A DNA stretch of 64,000 bases from Gracilibacillus boraciitolerans JCM 21714 (GCF_000521485.1 NZ_BAVS01000005.1:62001-126000); one strand, 5' to 3'; counted from the stretch's first letter, positions 24,646-37,965 are shown. Numbers and translations: made by a program. Notes: generated by a model from the sequence alone, not told the origin.

Positions 24646-25509
24646 TCATGTTGTTGCGAAGACGATTCGATTTTTCTGATTGATATCCGGAATAACCTCG
24701 ACCTTACTATTCGGAAAATGATATTTTATCAGATTGGTAACAGCTTTTCCTTGAGTATGACCAATTTCAAAAGCGAGTATTCCATTTTTATTCAGGACAA
24801 GTGGTGCCTGTTCGATAATTTGTTGATATGCCGCTAAGCCATTGTCTTCCGCAAAAAGGGCCAGCTCAGGGTCGAAATTTCTAACGGTTTCTGACAGTGA
24901 CGCTGCTTCTTCATACGCGATATATGGCGGATTGGAGATGATAATATCAACTTTCCTATTGTGGTTTATTAATGGCTGCAGGAAGTCTCCTTGGAAAAAT
25001 TCGATGTCGGTCTGATGCTGATTAGCGTTTCTCTGAGCGATGTGCAGTGCTTTATCTGACAGATCTGTTGCGATCATTTTAACCGTTTTATCTGCCCACT
25101 CTTTTGCTAAACTCACCGCGATTATCCCACTGCCAGTTCCTACATCGACACAGGAAAAGGAGTCGTTTGTCACCTTTGCTAACAAATGGAAAACGAGCTC
25201 TTCTGTCTCAGGTCGCGGAATCAGCACATCCTGGTTAACATAAAACGTTCGTCCGTAAAACATTTCGACACCTGTAATATGCTGGACAGGTACTTTGGTA
25301 TCGGCATGGCGTTGAATGTTTTTTTGGAATTGCTTGAGAATGATCTGATCTATTGGCTCACGCAAATTGCTAATAAGTTCTATTTTTGAATAACGAAGTT
25401 CATGTAACAATAGAATTTCCGCTACTTTTGCTTCTGCATGATGTTCCTCTAAAAAAGAAGAAGCCCATTGAAGGGCCTCATGAATGGTGAGAGATTTCAT
25501 CTTATTCAC
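24646..25509 (-). CDS. prmC: Release factor glutamine methyltransferase PrmC
   Basis: Methylates the Gln of the GGQ motif in RF1/RF2. 287 residues: N-terminal helical domain, SAM-binding [14 protein letters not shown] at about 125, and the catalytic NPPYI in [13 protein letters not shown]. Overlaps the 3' end of prfA, its substrate's gene, by eight bases: translational coupling. Confidence 0.96.
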   Translation of the reverse strand: MNKMKSLTIHEALQWASSFLEEHHAEAKVAEILLLHELRYSKIELISNLREPIDQIILKQFQKNIQRHADTKVPVQHITGVEMFYGRTFYVNQDVLIPRPETEELVFHLLAKVTNDSFSCVDVGTGSGIIAVSLAKEWADKTVKMIATDLSDKALHIAQRNANQHQTDIEFFQGDFLQPLINHNRKVDIIISNPPYIAYEEAASLSETVRNFDPELALFAEDNGLAAYQQIIEQAPLVLNKNGILAFEIGHTQGKAVTNLIKYHFPNSKVEVIPDINQKNRIVFATT

Positions 25510-26580
25510 CTATTTGTTCCATTTTTTGTGCTTGTTCTTCAATAATCAATGCTTCGATGATCTCGTTCATTTTTCCTTGTAAAATCTGATCAAGCTTCTG
25601 GATCGTTAAACCAATCCGATGATCTGTTACCCGATTCTGTGGAAAATTATAAGTGCGGATACGCTCAGAGCGATCACCGGAACCGACTGCAGATTTACGA
25701 GTTTGATCATATTCCGCCTGTGCTTCCTGCTGAACTTGGTCATAAATACGGGCACGCAATATTTTCATTGCTTTTTCTTTATTTTTAATTTGTGACTTTT
25801 CGTCTTGAATCGATACGACCGTACCTGTTGGCAGGTGGGTTAGACGGACTGCTGACATTGTTGTATTTACAGATTGTCCACCTGGACCACTGGAAGTAAA
25901 GGTATCGACACGGATATCCTTTTCATGAACATCTACTTCTACTTCTTCGGCTTCTGGCATTACCACTACCGTTGCTGTTGAAGTGTGAATACGTCCTCCC
26001 GATTCTGTTTCAGGGACACGTTGTACGCGATGGGCACCATTTTCATATTTTAATTTAGAATAGACCCTTTTCCGTTGATCATAAAGACGATTTCTTTCAG
26101 TCCACCTACACCTGTTGTACTCGAATCCATAATGTCGATCTTCCAGCCTTCTGTTTCAGCAAAACGAGAGTACATCCGGAAAAGATCGCCAGCAAACAAT
26201 GCCGCTTCATCTCCACCTGCTGCGCCACGGATTTCCATGATAACGTTTTTGTCATCATTGGGATCCTTCGGAAGTAATAAGATTCTTAATTTTTCCTCTA
26301 ACTCTACCTTTTGCTCGGAAAGTTCGCTGATTTCCATCTTAGCCATCTCACGCATTTCGTCATCCAAATCTTCTTCCAACATGTTTTTCGCATCATCTAT
26401 TTGTGAGGAAGCATCCTTATATTCACGATATACCGTAATGATATCTTGTAAATCAGATTGTTCCTTTGAGTACTCTCTTAATTTCTTGGAATCATTGATG
26501 ACTTCCGGGTCACTTAACAATTCATTTAATTTATCATAACGTGCTTCTAGGGATTCTAAACGATCTAACACGTTCTTCAC
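25502..26580 (-). CDS. prfA: Peptide chain release factor 1, one frame break
   Basis: Recognises UAA/UAG and hydrolyses peptidyl-tRNA. N-terminal coiled domain ([20 protein letters not shown]), [19 protein letters not shown], the stop-codon-recognition stretch [17 protein letters not shown], and the catalytic GGQ in [20 protein letters not shown]. The frame breaks at C3, 26065-26067: four bases restore [20 protein letters not shown]. This is a run shortened by one, opposite to most runs here. An essential gene, so sequence error is likely. Confidence 0.95.
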
Positions 26581-26732
26581 CTCTTTCTACAGTAAGTGCT
26601 TGTCAAAACGGCGGTTCGAGGCGCTGCAGCTCTGCAACTAAGACGCGAAAAGCTTACAACGGAAAAAAATCGATCCTGTTACCAAACAGTATAAATAGTA
26701 TATCCAATGTTACCGGCAGCGTCAAAGTTTGC

Positions 26733-27338
26733 TTATTGATGAACCTTCAACTTGCTTTTCGGATGATTTGGTACCTGATGGTGGTATCTGCACCTTGGTT
26801 CATATGCTTCCTTTGCTCCTACCAATATAATCGGATCATGATAGGAAGCAGGATTACCATTAATTAATCGTTGCGTTCTGCTCGCAGGTGAACCACAAAC
26901 AGGACAAATGGCATTGAGTTTCGTTACAAATTCGCTGATAGCCAAAAGCTGCGGCATCGGTCCAAATGGTTCCCCACGGAAGTCTGTATCCAATCCAGCA
27001 AGGACAACACGATGACCTTTATCTGCTAATTGACTGACAATATGGACAATATCATCATCAAAAAATTGTACTTCATCGATTCCGATCAAGTCGATATCAT
27101 CTGAGATATCTTCGAGAATATCAATTGCTCTTTCGACTGATTTTGCTATTATTTCAGAGCCATTATGTGATACGACGCATTCATCGCTATATCGATTATC
27201 TATTTTCGGTTTGTAGACGGCAACAGATAGATTGCCATATGTTGCACGACGCACTCTGCGAATTAACTCTTCTGACTTCCCAGAGAACATGCTGCCACAA
27301 ATAAGCTCTATCCAACCGGCATGCTTCATTATATTCAT
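26733..27338 (-). CDS. tdk: Thymidine kinase
   Basis: Phosphorylates thymidine in salvage. The ATG at 27338 with AAGGGGG ten bases upstream matches the family start better than the ATG at 27362. Walker [13 protein letters not shown], the DEVQFF motif, and zinc ligands [13 protein letters not shown] plus PRCRYHH near the end. About 201 residues, typical of type II Tdk. Confidence 0.95.
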   Translation of the reverse strand: MNIMKHAGWIELICGSMFSGKSEELIRRVRRATYGNLSVAVYKPKIDNRYSDECVVSHNGSEIIAKSVERAIDILEDISDDIDLIGIDEVQFFDDDIVHIVSQLADKGHRVVLAGLDTDFRGEPFGPMPQLLAISEFVTKLNAICPVCGSPASRTQRLINGNPASYHDPIILVGAKEAYEPRCRYHHQVPNHPKSKLKVHQ

Positions 27339-27454
27339 GATGATGTTGCCCCCTTCCAACAATATTGTTGCATTATTACAACGCTCACTCTATATCTAAT
27401 CATTTTAGCATGTTTTTTATAATATTAAGTAATGAAGTGAATTTTTTGTAATAT

Positions 27455-27490
27455 GGGCATAAGAGCCTGTCCCCCCCGTGTCCCATATAA
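27455..27490. repeat. GGGACA/TGTCCC hairpin repeat, copy 3
   Basis: GCCTGTCCCCCCCGTGTCCC resembles copies at 8.03 and 22.15 kb and includes a C7 run. Confidence 0.6.
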
Positions 27491-27530
27491 AAACAGGCAA
27501 ATTTTTAGTTTATTTGCCTGTTTTTATGGA
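27490..27530 (-). terminator. Terminator of rpmE
   Basis: AAAAACAGGCAAA / TTTGCCTGTTTTT perfect inverted repeat downstream of rpmE. Confidence 0.88.
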
Positions 27531-27570
27531 TTAATATCCTGTTATATTTCGTTCAATTAAAAATACCATT

Positions 27571-27816
27571 TTAGCCAAGATTGTATTTTCTCTTGAATCG
27601 GTCAACACGACCACCGACTTTGTCAGCTTTTTGCTTACCAGTATAGAACGGGTGAGAAGCTGAGCTGATTTCCACACGGATTAATGGGTAGCTGTTTCCA
27701 TCTTCCCATTCAATTGTTTCAGCAGAAGATTTAGTAGATCCGCCTAAGAATTTGTAATCTGAGCTTGTATCAAGAAATACAACTTTATGGTATTCTGGAT
27801 GAATGCCTTGTTTCAT
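27571..27816 (-). CDS. rpmE2: Ribosomal protein L31, type B (zinc-free)
   Basis: 81 residues, with [20 protein letters not shown] and the end [15 protein letters not shown]. No CxxC pair is present, so this is the type B, zinc-independent L31 although it stands at the rho-tdk position where B. subtilis carries the zinc form. Single gene with its own terminator. Confidence 0.95.
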   Translation of the reverse strand: MKQGIHPEYHKVVFLDTSSDYKFLGGSTKSSAETIEWEDGNSYPLIRVEISSASHPFYTGKQKADKVGGRVDRFKRKYNLG

Positions 27817-27924
27817 GTCTGTCCACTCCTTTTGCCCTGAATCCTTAAGAAACAGAGTTTTTCATACAGAAGAATTATATCAATCTCACTTGAAGATTGC
27901 AAGCTGTATTTTAAAAAACTTATG

Positions 27925-29224
27925 TTAATGCGTTTTCTTAGCAGTACCTTTTCTTCTCATTTCGTCATCAAGAACGGATAAAAATTCTTCATTATTTTTC
28001 GTTGAACGAAGCTTACGTAAAAACCGTTCAAGAAATTCCGGAGAATCCTGTATACTTTTACGGACGGCCCACATTTTTTCAAGGTGACTATTAGAAATCA
28101 GTAATTCTTCTTTTCGTGTGCTTGATCGCGCGATATCGATAGCAGGGAAAATACGACGTTGCGCTAAATTACGGTCTAAGTGTAATTCCATGTTCCCTGT
28201 TCCTTTAAATTCTTCATAAATAACTTCATCCATACGTGAACCTGTGTCCACCAATGCTGTTGCCAAAATCGTAAAGCTTCCACCGTCTTCGATATTACGG
28301 GCAGCACCAAAGAATCGTTTAGGTCGATGGAACGCAGCTGGATCAATACCACCGGATAATGTTCTGCCGCTTGGAGGAATAACAAGGTTATAGGCACGCG
28401 CTAAACGCGTAATACTATCCATGAGAACAACCACGTCTTTTTTATGTTCTACAAGTCGCATCGCTCGCTCTAAAACAAGTTCAGCAACTTTAATATGATT
28501 TTCTGGCATTTCGTCAAATGTCGAGCTTACGACATCGACATCTTTATTTACAGAACGCTCAATATCTGTAACCTCTTCCGGACGCTCATCCACTAATAAA
28601 ATAATCAATTTTGCATTCGGATGATTCTTAGCGATGCTGTTAGAAATTTGTTTTAACAGCATTGTCTTCCCTGCCTTTGGCGGCGCAACGATTAATCCAC
28701 GTTGGCCATAACCTACAGGTGTTAATAAATCCATAATTCTGGTTGAGATTAATTTCGTATCCGTTTCTAAATTCATTAATCGATCCGGATACAGGGGGGG
28801 AGTTAACGCTGGAAAGTGCACACGTTCCTTTGCGACCTCTGGGTCCTCGCCATTAACGGCATCAACATGCAATAAACCATAGTACCGTTCATTTTCTTTA
28901 GGGGGGGGACGGACCTTCCCTGATACTTTATCCCCCCCATTACGCAAGTCAAAGCGACGAATTTGTGAGGCAGATATATAAATATCCTCGGCACTTGGAG
29001 AGTAGTTAATAGGACGTAAGAAGCCAAACCCTTCCGTCTGAATAATTTCCAGGACACCATCCATAAACAGAAAGCCACTTTTTTTCTGCCTGTGCTTTTA
29101 AAATGGAAAAAATCAACTCTCTTTTAGTTAGTTTTGCATAATAGGAAACTTTATATTCCTTTGCTCTTGCATATAGCTCTTTTAATGTTAACGATTCTAA
29201 TTCCGAAATTGTTACTTCACTCAC
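27925..29224 (-). CDS. rho: Transcription terminator Rho, one frame break
   Basis: Hexameric RNA helicase ending transcription. N-terminal [20 protein letters not shown], cold-shock RNA-binding part [16 protein letters not shown], Walker [12 protein letters not shown], Walker [15 protein letters not shown] loop [20 protein letters not shown]. Frame breaks at T7, 29079-29085; six bases join AQAEK to [11 protein letters not shown]. Three seven- or eight-base runs add one residue each: RNGGDKV (28932-28938), VRPPPKE (28901-28908) and ALTPPLYP (28794-28800). Confidence 0.97.
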
Positions 29225-29652
29225 AAAATCACCACACCTAATTATATTTTATATATTCCATCTTCATTGTTTAATAGAGATTTACAGTTTGTAGTTTTAT
29301 AAACGTGGGGGGGAATCTTATCATTTTCTTTGCCTTAATGATCTATTACGGAAAAATAGGACTATCTTTCATTAATCAATCAGTTAAGGAAACTCAATAA
29401 GGAGCACCGAGATCGCCTAAAATCTCAAGAAGTGTATGAGATGGAAGCTTGACTCATCATTACTATAGAAGTAAGTAAGGATGAAAGGAAGAACGCAAAC
29501 TTATGGCTGAATTGCGTTATTATATTCTTACTATATAGTACATCGTTCCAACTAGATATTCAACTTTTTTTTAAAGAAAAATGATTTTTTTAGCATATTT
29601 TCTATTATTTCAGCAAAAAAAAAGAGCAAAAATCTATTTTATTCACCAAACT

Positions 29653-29681
<29 letters not shown>
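29225..29681. other. Gap between murAB and rho
   Basis: About 430 bases with a G7 run at 29307-29313 and the murAB terminator at the left end. It presumably carries the rho promoter and leader. No gene and no recognised riboswitch was seen. Confidence 0.55.
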
Positions 29682-30970
<1,289 letters not shown>

Positions 30971-31129
30971 AATTTATTCCCTCGCTTCCAAGGTGTCCTT
31001 TAACATTAATTTGCACATAACTGCCAAAATTATGTAATGTTTTTTGCATGTATTTCTATTATAGCTTATTTGTGAATTATTTAAAACAGAAGAGTATGGA
31101 GAAGTAGTTTGTTTACTTTTTACTTTTAG

Positions 31130-31168
31130 AAAAACCCCCCGTTCCATTTTATTGGAACAGGGTTAAAT
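31130..31168 (-). terminator. Terminator of fbaA
   Basis: AACCCTGTTCCAATA / TGGAACGGGG(GG)TTTTTC stem. The 3' run has six G; four would be enough for pairing. Confidence 0.85.
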
Positions 31169-31180
31169 AGTAAATGATTA

Positions 31181-32032
31181 TTATGCTTTATTTGAAGAAC
31201 CGAATTCACGCATTTTACCGATAACCGTATCTTTAATTGCGTCACGACTTGGTCCTAAGTATTTACGAGGATCAATCATTTCAGGATTCGCTTCTAATAC
31301 TTCACGAACTACTTTCGTTTGTTGAATTTGATTTTCAGTGTTTACATTAATTTTAGATGTACCAAAAGAAATCGCTTTTTGGATATCTTTTGTTGGAATA
31401 CCAGTTCCACCATGTAAAACAAGAGGTACACCTGCAATTGTATTAATTTCTTCCATTTCCTTGAAACCTAAAATTGGTTCGCCTTGGTATGGACCATGAA
31501 CAGAACCTAATGCAGGTGCAAGACAATCAATTCCAGTACGTTCTACTAACTCTTTACAGTCAGTATCTGCGTACATGATACCACCTTGTACTCCATCTTC
31601 ATTACCACCAACTGTACCAAGTTCTGCTTCAACAGATACTCCGTGCATATGTGCAAGCTCAACTACTTTAGAAGTTTTTGCAATGTTTTCCTCGAATGTA
31701 TCATGTGATGCATCAATCATTACAGAAGTAAAACCTGCATGAATTGCTTTTGCACAAGATTCGAAGCTTGAACCGTGATCAAGGTGAATTGCTACAGGAA
31801 CTGTTGTACCTTGTGCTTTCATTGTAGCTTCTACCATTGCTGTTACTACGTTATATCCACCCATGTATTTTCCAGCACCTTCAGATACACCAAGAATTAC
31901 TGGAGATTTTTCCTCTTCTGCTGCCTGAAGAATAGCTTGGATATACTCTAGGTTATTAATATTAAATTGACCTACAGCATAGTGATTTTTGTTAGCTATC
32001 TCGAGCATTTCTTTCATTGATTCTAATGCCAT
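31181..32032 (-). CDS. fbaA: Fructose-1,6-bisphosphate aldolase, class II
   Basis: Zn-dependent glycolytic aldolase, 283 residues. Zinc and substrate motifs [35 protein letters not shown] and VLHGGTGIP are in order. Between spo0F and murAB as in B. subtilis. Clean frame. Confidence 0.98.
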   Translation of the reverse strand: MALESMKEMLEIANKNHYAVGQFNINNLEYIQAILQAAEEEKSPVILGVSEGAGKYMGGYNVVTAMVEATMKAQGTTVPVAIHLDHGSSFESCAKAIHAGFTSVMIDASHDTFEENIAKTSKVVELAHMHGVSVEAELGTVGGNEDGVQGGIMYADTDCKELVERTGIDCLAPALGSVHGPYQGEPILGFKEMEEINTIAGVPLVLHGGTGIPTKDIQKAISFGTSKINVNTENQIQQTKVVREVLEANPEMIDPRKYLGPSRDAIKDTVIGKMREFGSSNKA

Positions 32033-32209
32033 AATTGCTCCTCCTTTAAGGTATGTAAATCAGATTGTTTTAGCAATCGTTCATCGTACGAAAGATTGCA
32101 CACAAGTATAGGATACCAATTTCAACGGAAAGGTGCAAGAATACAATCGACAGAAACCGCTTACTTTATTGTTTTTCTATAAAAACTTGTATTTTTTTAA
32201 AATAATTGA

Positions 32210-32569
32210 CTAGTCTAATAAGTTATTTACAATCTCTCTAATATCATTTAATTGAAATGGTTTACCTATCGTTTGAACCACGGAAGCAAAATGCTGCATT
32301 TTTTCCTCAGCTATCTCTGGAAGCCCACTTATCACAATTGTCGGTATATGAATATTTTGCTGTTCTAGTTTTTCCACAACTTTCGGCCCATCTATAACTG
32401 GAAGTTTAAAGTCTAGGAAAATGAGATCGGGCGGATTAGCAACTATCATGTCCAATGCTTCCTTTCCATTTGCTGCTGCTTCGACATGAAACCCCTCTTG
32501 TTTAATTACTTCTTCTAATAAAAAACGTATCCCTAGTTGATCATCGACCACTAATACTGTTTTGCTCAT
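32210..32569 (-). CDS. spo0F: Sporulation phosphorelay regulator Spo0F
   Basis: Single-domain response regulator passing phosphate from sensor kinases to Spo0B. 119 residues, receiver domain only. Acidic pocket VVDDQ, phosphorylated Asp in FLDFKLP (D53), switch residue in IVISG, and Lys in IGKPF (K103). The position between fbaA and pyrG is the standard spo0F locus. Confidence 0.93.
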   Translation of the reverse strand: MSKTVLVVDDQLGIRFLLEEVIKQEGFHVEAAANGKEALDMIVANPPDLIFLDFKLPVIDGPKVVEKLEQQNIHIPTIVISGLPEIAEEKMQHFASVVQTIGKPFQLNDIREIVNNLLD

Positions 32570-32804
32570 GTTTAGCCAGCTCCTTTTCTCTCTATACTGT
32601 CTTCACGGCGCATAGTAAAAATTATTGATAGAATGCTAATAAATTATGATTTATTCTCTTTTTGTATTATGTCCTTCTACTTAATTTAGTTCGATATATT
32701 GATCAAAAATCCTGCAAAATTCATTATCTTTTTAAAAAAAGAACCTTTTTATTAAATAAACTTGCTCGTTTTAAGGAGAATATGTGCATAATCTCTTCTA
32801 GACA

Positions 32805-32965
32805 TTTTGAAAGGTTTTAACTGCTAAACAGCCGCTCCGGCTTGCCCGCTTCCCTTTCCACGGGTTTCTCCTCAGCTAACTTTGGCGAGCCAAAGTGGAT
32901 CTTCGGATAAAAACTTCCCGTAGGAGTGGAAGCGGACGCCTACGCTGTTGGAATGCGCTACAATG
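32805..32965 (+). repeat. Palindromic element, copy A
   Basis: Begins ATTTTGAAAGG...GCTAAACA then CCGCTCCGGCTTGCCCGCTT, contains an inner perfect hairpin ACTTTGGC-GA-GCCAAAGT, and closes with GGAAGCGG. About 150 bases. Confidence 0.85.
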
Positions 32966-33127
32966 TTAGCAAGAATGGGTATGGAATATTTCCAATTCGA
33001 CAGCATAAAATTATTGCCATAATATATTCACGGAAATGCCAGGATTAAATACATGATGACATAAACATTGTGAATTCCATCCTATCGCTCCTATATGTTA
33101 GCTCTTGCAACATTGTAGAACTTTAAT

Positions 33128-33290
33128 TAGCGAAGGCGCCCACTTTCACTCCTGTGGGAACCGTTTTTCCTGAAGATCCACTTTTTCGAGCGGTTTTTGC
33201 TCAAAAAGTTAGCTGAAGGAAAAACCCCACGGAAAGGAAAGTGGGCAAGCCGGAGCGGTTGTTTAGCATTTAAATTCTTTCAAAATAGCT
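33128..33290 (-). repeat. Palindromic element, copy B (opposite orientation)
   Basis: Ends GTGGGCAAGCCGGAGCGG then TTGTTTAGCA...CTTTCAAAAT, the reverse complement of the start of copy A. Inner hairpin CTTTTTCGAGC / GCTCAAAAAG. Confidence 0.85.
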
Positions 33291-33311
33291 ACAAAAGCTA
33301 ATACGCAATGA

Positions 33312-33372
33312 AAAAATCCGAATGATAACAAACTCTCGTTGTAGAATTTGCATCATCATTCGGATTTTACTT
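33312..33372. terminator. Terminator of pyrG
   Basis: AAAATCCGAATGAT / ATCATTCGGATTTT stem with T-rich flank; same family as at 1.2, 17.5 and 54.6 kb. Confidence 0.8.
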
Positions 33373-33423
33373 TTATCATATTCATTTTATCATATTCATT
33401 TTATCTTAGCTTTTATGTTTTGA

Positions 33424-35047
<1,624 letters not shown>

Positions 35048-35117
35048 CTATTTTAATTGTTCTATCTATAGCCTAGTATTGATGTTTCCCACGCCAATAT
35101 GTAATGTCAGGCTTTAT

Positions 35118-35161
35118 AAAAAAATAAAAAGCGCTCCCCCCCTTAAGCAGGGGGGGAACGC
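35118..35161 (-). promoter_or_regulatory. pyrG attenuator hairpin
   Basis: Minus strand GCGTTC-C7-TGCTTAA-G7-AGCGC followed by TTTTTATTTTTTT. In B. subtilis a CTP-limited, G-extended transcript start pairs with the C-rich 5' arm and prevents termination; the layout here matches. Both arms carry seven-base runs and remain complementary. Confidence 0.75.
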
Positions 35162-35183
35162 TATATATTATCCATTAAATTAT

Positions 35184-35226
35184 GGAGCCCAATAAAAATT
35201 TTACTCAGAAGCTAAAGGAAAGTCAA
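35184..35226 (-). promoter_or_regulatory. pyrG promoter and GGGCTC start site
   Basis: TTGACT (35221-35226), 17-base spacer, TAAAAT (35198-35203), then seven bases to GGGCTCC starting at 35190. The G3-C start is the one used for reiterative transcription at B. subtilis pyrG. Confidence 0.75.
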
Positions 35227-35239
35227 GTATCTATTGAAA

Positions 35240-35767
35240 CTATTTTTCTTCGTCTTCCTCGTCATCGTCATCTTCTGTGTCAAAATCATCATCATCTTCC
35301 AGGTCATCATCATCAAAGTCGAAATCATCATCTACAATATCGTCATCTGTATCAAGATCATCATCATCAAAATCATCGACGTCTGTATCAATAGCTGTTT
35401 CATCCAAATCATCAGTTTCGTCAATTTCTTCAATTGGTGCCTTTTTCTTCTTAGCTGCTTTTTTCTTCTTCTTTTTCTTTGGCACTGGTGTGATATCCTC
35501 GTCAATTTCTTCTACAGGATACCATTTTTTCAGTCCCCCCCATAAATTTGATCCCTTTGTCATAAAACGCCCATCAATATTAAGGTCTGTATAGAACTGA
35601 GCAATCCAATCATCTTTTTCTGTTTCTGACAAACCTTTTAATTTTGCGATACGATCAAATATCTTACGAAAATCCAATGCTTTATTTTCATCTTCTAACA
35701 CATATGTTGCAAGATCGATAAATGCCATATCTTTTACATCTGCTTTTGTGAAATCCTTTAAGCCCAC
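35240..35767 (-). CDS. rpoE: RNA polymerase delta subunit
   Basis: Gram-positive RNA polymerase accessory protein that speeds recycling. 175 residues: folded N-terminal domain (KDMAFIDLATYVLED, IAQFYTDLNIDGRFM), a Lys-rich bridge, and a long Asp/Glu tail of about 70 residues. LWGGLKKWYP has one Gly more than relatives, from C7 at 35535-35541. Upstream of pyrG as in B. subtilis. Confidence 0.96.
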   Translation of the reverse strand: MGLKDFTKADVKDMAFIDLATYVLEDENKALDFRKIFDRIAKLKGLSETEKDDWIAQFYTDLNIDGRFMTKGSNLWGGLKKWYPVEEIDEDITPVPKKKKKKKAAKKKKAPIEEIDETDDLDETAIDTDVDDFDDDDLDTDDDIVDDDFDFDDDDLEDDDDFDTEDDDDEEDEEK

Positions 35768-35881
35768 GCGCTAGCACTCCTTTTATCAAAATCTATATGT
35801 AAACAATTTCCAATGAATAGTTACGTTCCACTTTCATATTATATGGCTTTGTTCATTGAAATGCAACAATCTTTCAAGCAA

Positions 35882-36481
35882 CTATTTATTTATAAAAGTG
35901 ACAAGCTTTTCAATCTTTGCTTCTGTCAAATCACCAGAGTTGTCAAATATGTTGATATGGTCTTGTGGAATGTCCCAATTAATCGCTGGTACAAAGTTAA
36001 CTCTTGTTTCATAGGAATTCCAATTTTCCAGTTTCCATGTGTCTCTTTCTGTACCGCGTTCTTCAATGCGCTGACGCTGCTGTTCGATATCCTGTAAAGT
36101 TACAACGACTACTTTCACATCGATTTCGTCTTTGGTTTTTCCACTTGCAGTGATGACTTCTTCGATCCATTCTTTATTTTTAAGTTCGGATGTAAAAGGA
36201 GAAATCATAAAAACATTCTGTCCAACACGCAGGTTTTCAATACATATATCTTTTGCTGTATCGTACTCTAAATCACGCAAATTCTTCTTATAAAAGTCCG
36301 AATCGCGATCATTGGGGGGGTCAAGATCATTCATTTCAAGAAAACGTTCGACAAAACGGCCCCCTACTGTATCACGGTCTAAAAATGCACAGGGAATCTG
36401 TTCACATATTTTTTCTGCAAGGGTTGTTTTACCAGTACCTGCCACGCCTACAAAGAATACTAATTTTTGCACGATATCCAC
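35882..36481 (-). CDS. P-loop kinase-like ATPase of unknown substrate
   Basis: 199 residues with Walker A FFVGVAGTGKTTLAEKI at about 8-24 and the kinase-like layout of small shikimate/gluconate-kinase relatives: DRDTVGGRFVER, later QQRQRIEERGTERD as a possible lid, and NWDIPQDHINIFDNSG near the end. No substrate motif recognised. DLDPPNDRD carries a Pro pair from G7 at 36314-36320, while C5 in the VGGR codons is not expanded. Stands alone between rpoE and divergent cls. Confidence 0.55.
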   Translation of the reverse strand: MDIVQKLVFFVGVAGTGKTTLAEKICEQIPCAFLDRDTVGGRFVERFLEMNDLDPPNDRDSDFYKKNLRDLEYDTAKDICIENLRVGQNVFMISPFTSELKNKEWIEEVITASGKTKDEIDVKVVVVTLQDIEQQRQRIEERGTERDTWKLENWNSYETRVNFVPAINWDIPQDHINIFDNSGDLTEAKIEKLVTFINK

Positions 36482-36601
36482 CTCTTTTGATTAATATATT
36501 CCCTCTATATGTTAACGTATAATCAAAAAAACGCATCCATTAAGTTACTAATGATCTTTATCTTTTTGGGTAAATTAAGAATAGAAATGAGGGACAACAT
36601 T

Positions 36602-37752
36602 ATGATCTTTATTATTGAACTAATAATTCTGCTAATTCTGGATTTTCAACTAGGTAAACTACTGATTGCCAAACAAAATAAAAGTAAGACATGGTTAACT
36701 AACGCCGATCAAGTAACATCTTTCACCGCGGGTGATGCATTGTTCGAAAGCATGCTTACAGACATGGAAAAGGCCAGAAATTCTATTGATTTGCAATTTT
36801 TCATTATTCGAAATGATCGCATTGGCAATCAGTTTTACTCATTACTTGATAAAAAACAGCAGGAAGGGGTAAAAGTAAGAGTGATGACAGATTGGGTTGG
36901 AAGCTTTCGTTTCCGTGGCAAATGGCTAAAGGATAAAGTTTTATTTCGCAAAAGCAATCCTCCAATCTTTCCTTTTTTCTATCATTTGCAGCAGCGGAAT
37001 CATCGGAAAGTGTTAATGATTGATGAAGCAATAAGTTATGTCGGCGGTTTTAATTTAGGAAATGAATATGTCGGGAAAGATAATAAACTGGGCATGTGGC
37101 GTGATTATCATCTGCGTTTTACCGGGGCTATTACACACGTGTTAAAAGAGAGTTTTGATATCGATTGGGGGCGAGGAAATACAGCGAATCACCGTGAATG
37201 ATCTGAAGGATGCGCCAGATATTAGAGTGTTAGCCACCGAAGGAAATGCGTTGGAACAGGAGATTATTACATTTATCTCCCAATCATCGAAATCGATTGA
37301 AATCGGCTCCCCCCCTATTTCGTCCCGACTAAAAAAATCGATCTTGCTCTTATGGATGCATTACAGCGAGGTGTAAAAGTAACAATTGTTTTTCCAGATA
37401 AAGCGGACCATTTGCTTACCAAAGCAACCGCGCTATCTTATCTTAAAAAAATGAAAAAATCTGGTGCTGCCATTTATTTATATAAGGACGGTTTTTTCAT
37501 GGTAAGGTGTTATTTTTCGATGAGAGCATTTGTGATATCGGCACCGCTAATTTTGACAGGCGCAGTCTCCGCCTTAATCAGGAATTAAATATCATTGTCA
37601 CGAAAGGGCATCCAATTTTTCAAGAAATGAAGCGTGTATTCAGGAAGGATCTAAGCAGCTGCAAAATCATGACGAAGGGTTGGCTGAAGCATCAGCCGCT
37701 TTATTTAAAGATTTTAATGTGGTTGACGATTCCGTTTAGAGCATTTTTATAA
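36602..37752 (+). CDS. Cardiolipin synthase-like phospholipase D protein, three frame breaks
   Basis: Membrane phospholipid synthase family with two HKD motifs: HRKVLMIDEAISYVGGFN and HGKVLFFDESICDIGTANFD. The ATG at 36602 starts a hydrophobic anchor (IFIIELIILLILDFQLGK) and has GAGGG upstream. Breaks: G5 at 37169-37173 (four restores IDWGEEIQRITVND), C7 at 37309-37315 (five restores IGSPYFVPTKKIDLALMDAL), T6 at 37492-37497 (seven restores YKDGFFHGKVLFFDE). Resembles B. subtilis YwjE. Both catalytic motifs survive repair. Confidence 0.85.
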
Positions 37753-37803
37753 AGTAAAACTTTTGATGTTAGTATCATGATAGAAAATGGAGGTTGATAA
37801 GAC

Positions 37804-37965
37804 ATGCAAGTTCTTTTAGCACTTATTACAGGTTTAGTTGTTGGATTTCTTTTTGCTTTGCTTAAACTGCCGATCCCAGCTCCTCCAGCACTGGCAGGAA
37901 TAATGGGCATTGTCGGCATCTACTTAGGATTCCGATTATTTGAATGGGTCCAGCATTTCTTCTAA
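37804..37965 (+). CDS. XapX-domain small membrane protein
   Basis: 53 residues, two membrane spans: QVLLALITGLVVGFLFALL and LAGIMGIVGIYLGFRLFEWV, with KLPIPAPPALAG between, the XapX (DUF1427) pattern. GGAGG lies about 10 bases before the ATG. Function unknown; downstream of and co-directional with the cardiolipin synthase gene. Confidence 0.8.
   Translation: MQVLLALITGLVVGFLFALLKLPIPAPPALAGIMGIVGIYLGFRLFEWVQHFF

Larger units (their letters stand above)
32570..33423. other. Long non-coding gap with two opposed palindromic elements
   Basis: 854 bases without a coding frame. It holds the spo0F promoter side, two copies of the palindromic element in opposite orientation (about 32805-32965 and 33128-33290), an inverted-repeat inner spacer and a bidirectional hairpin at 33312-33372. 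Confidence 0.8.

Noticed and set aside
35118-35161. Simple rpoE terminator
   Set aside because: The promoter and GGGCTC start lie between rpoE and this hairpin, so it belongs to the pyrG leader, although it may also stop readthrough from rpoE.
35234-35594. Ser/Lys-rich or Ile/His-rich plus-strand frames over rpoE
   Set aside because: They are antisense reflections of the Asp/Glu-rich RpoE tail codons.
36509-36601. Longer N-terminus for the cardiolipin synthase-like protein
   Set aside because: The upstream in-frame ATG lacks a ribosome site and the hydrophobic anchor begins properly at 36602.
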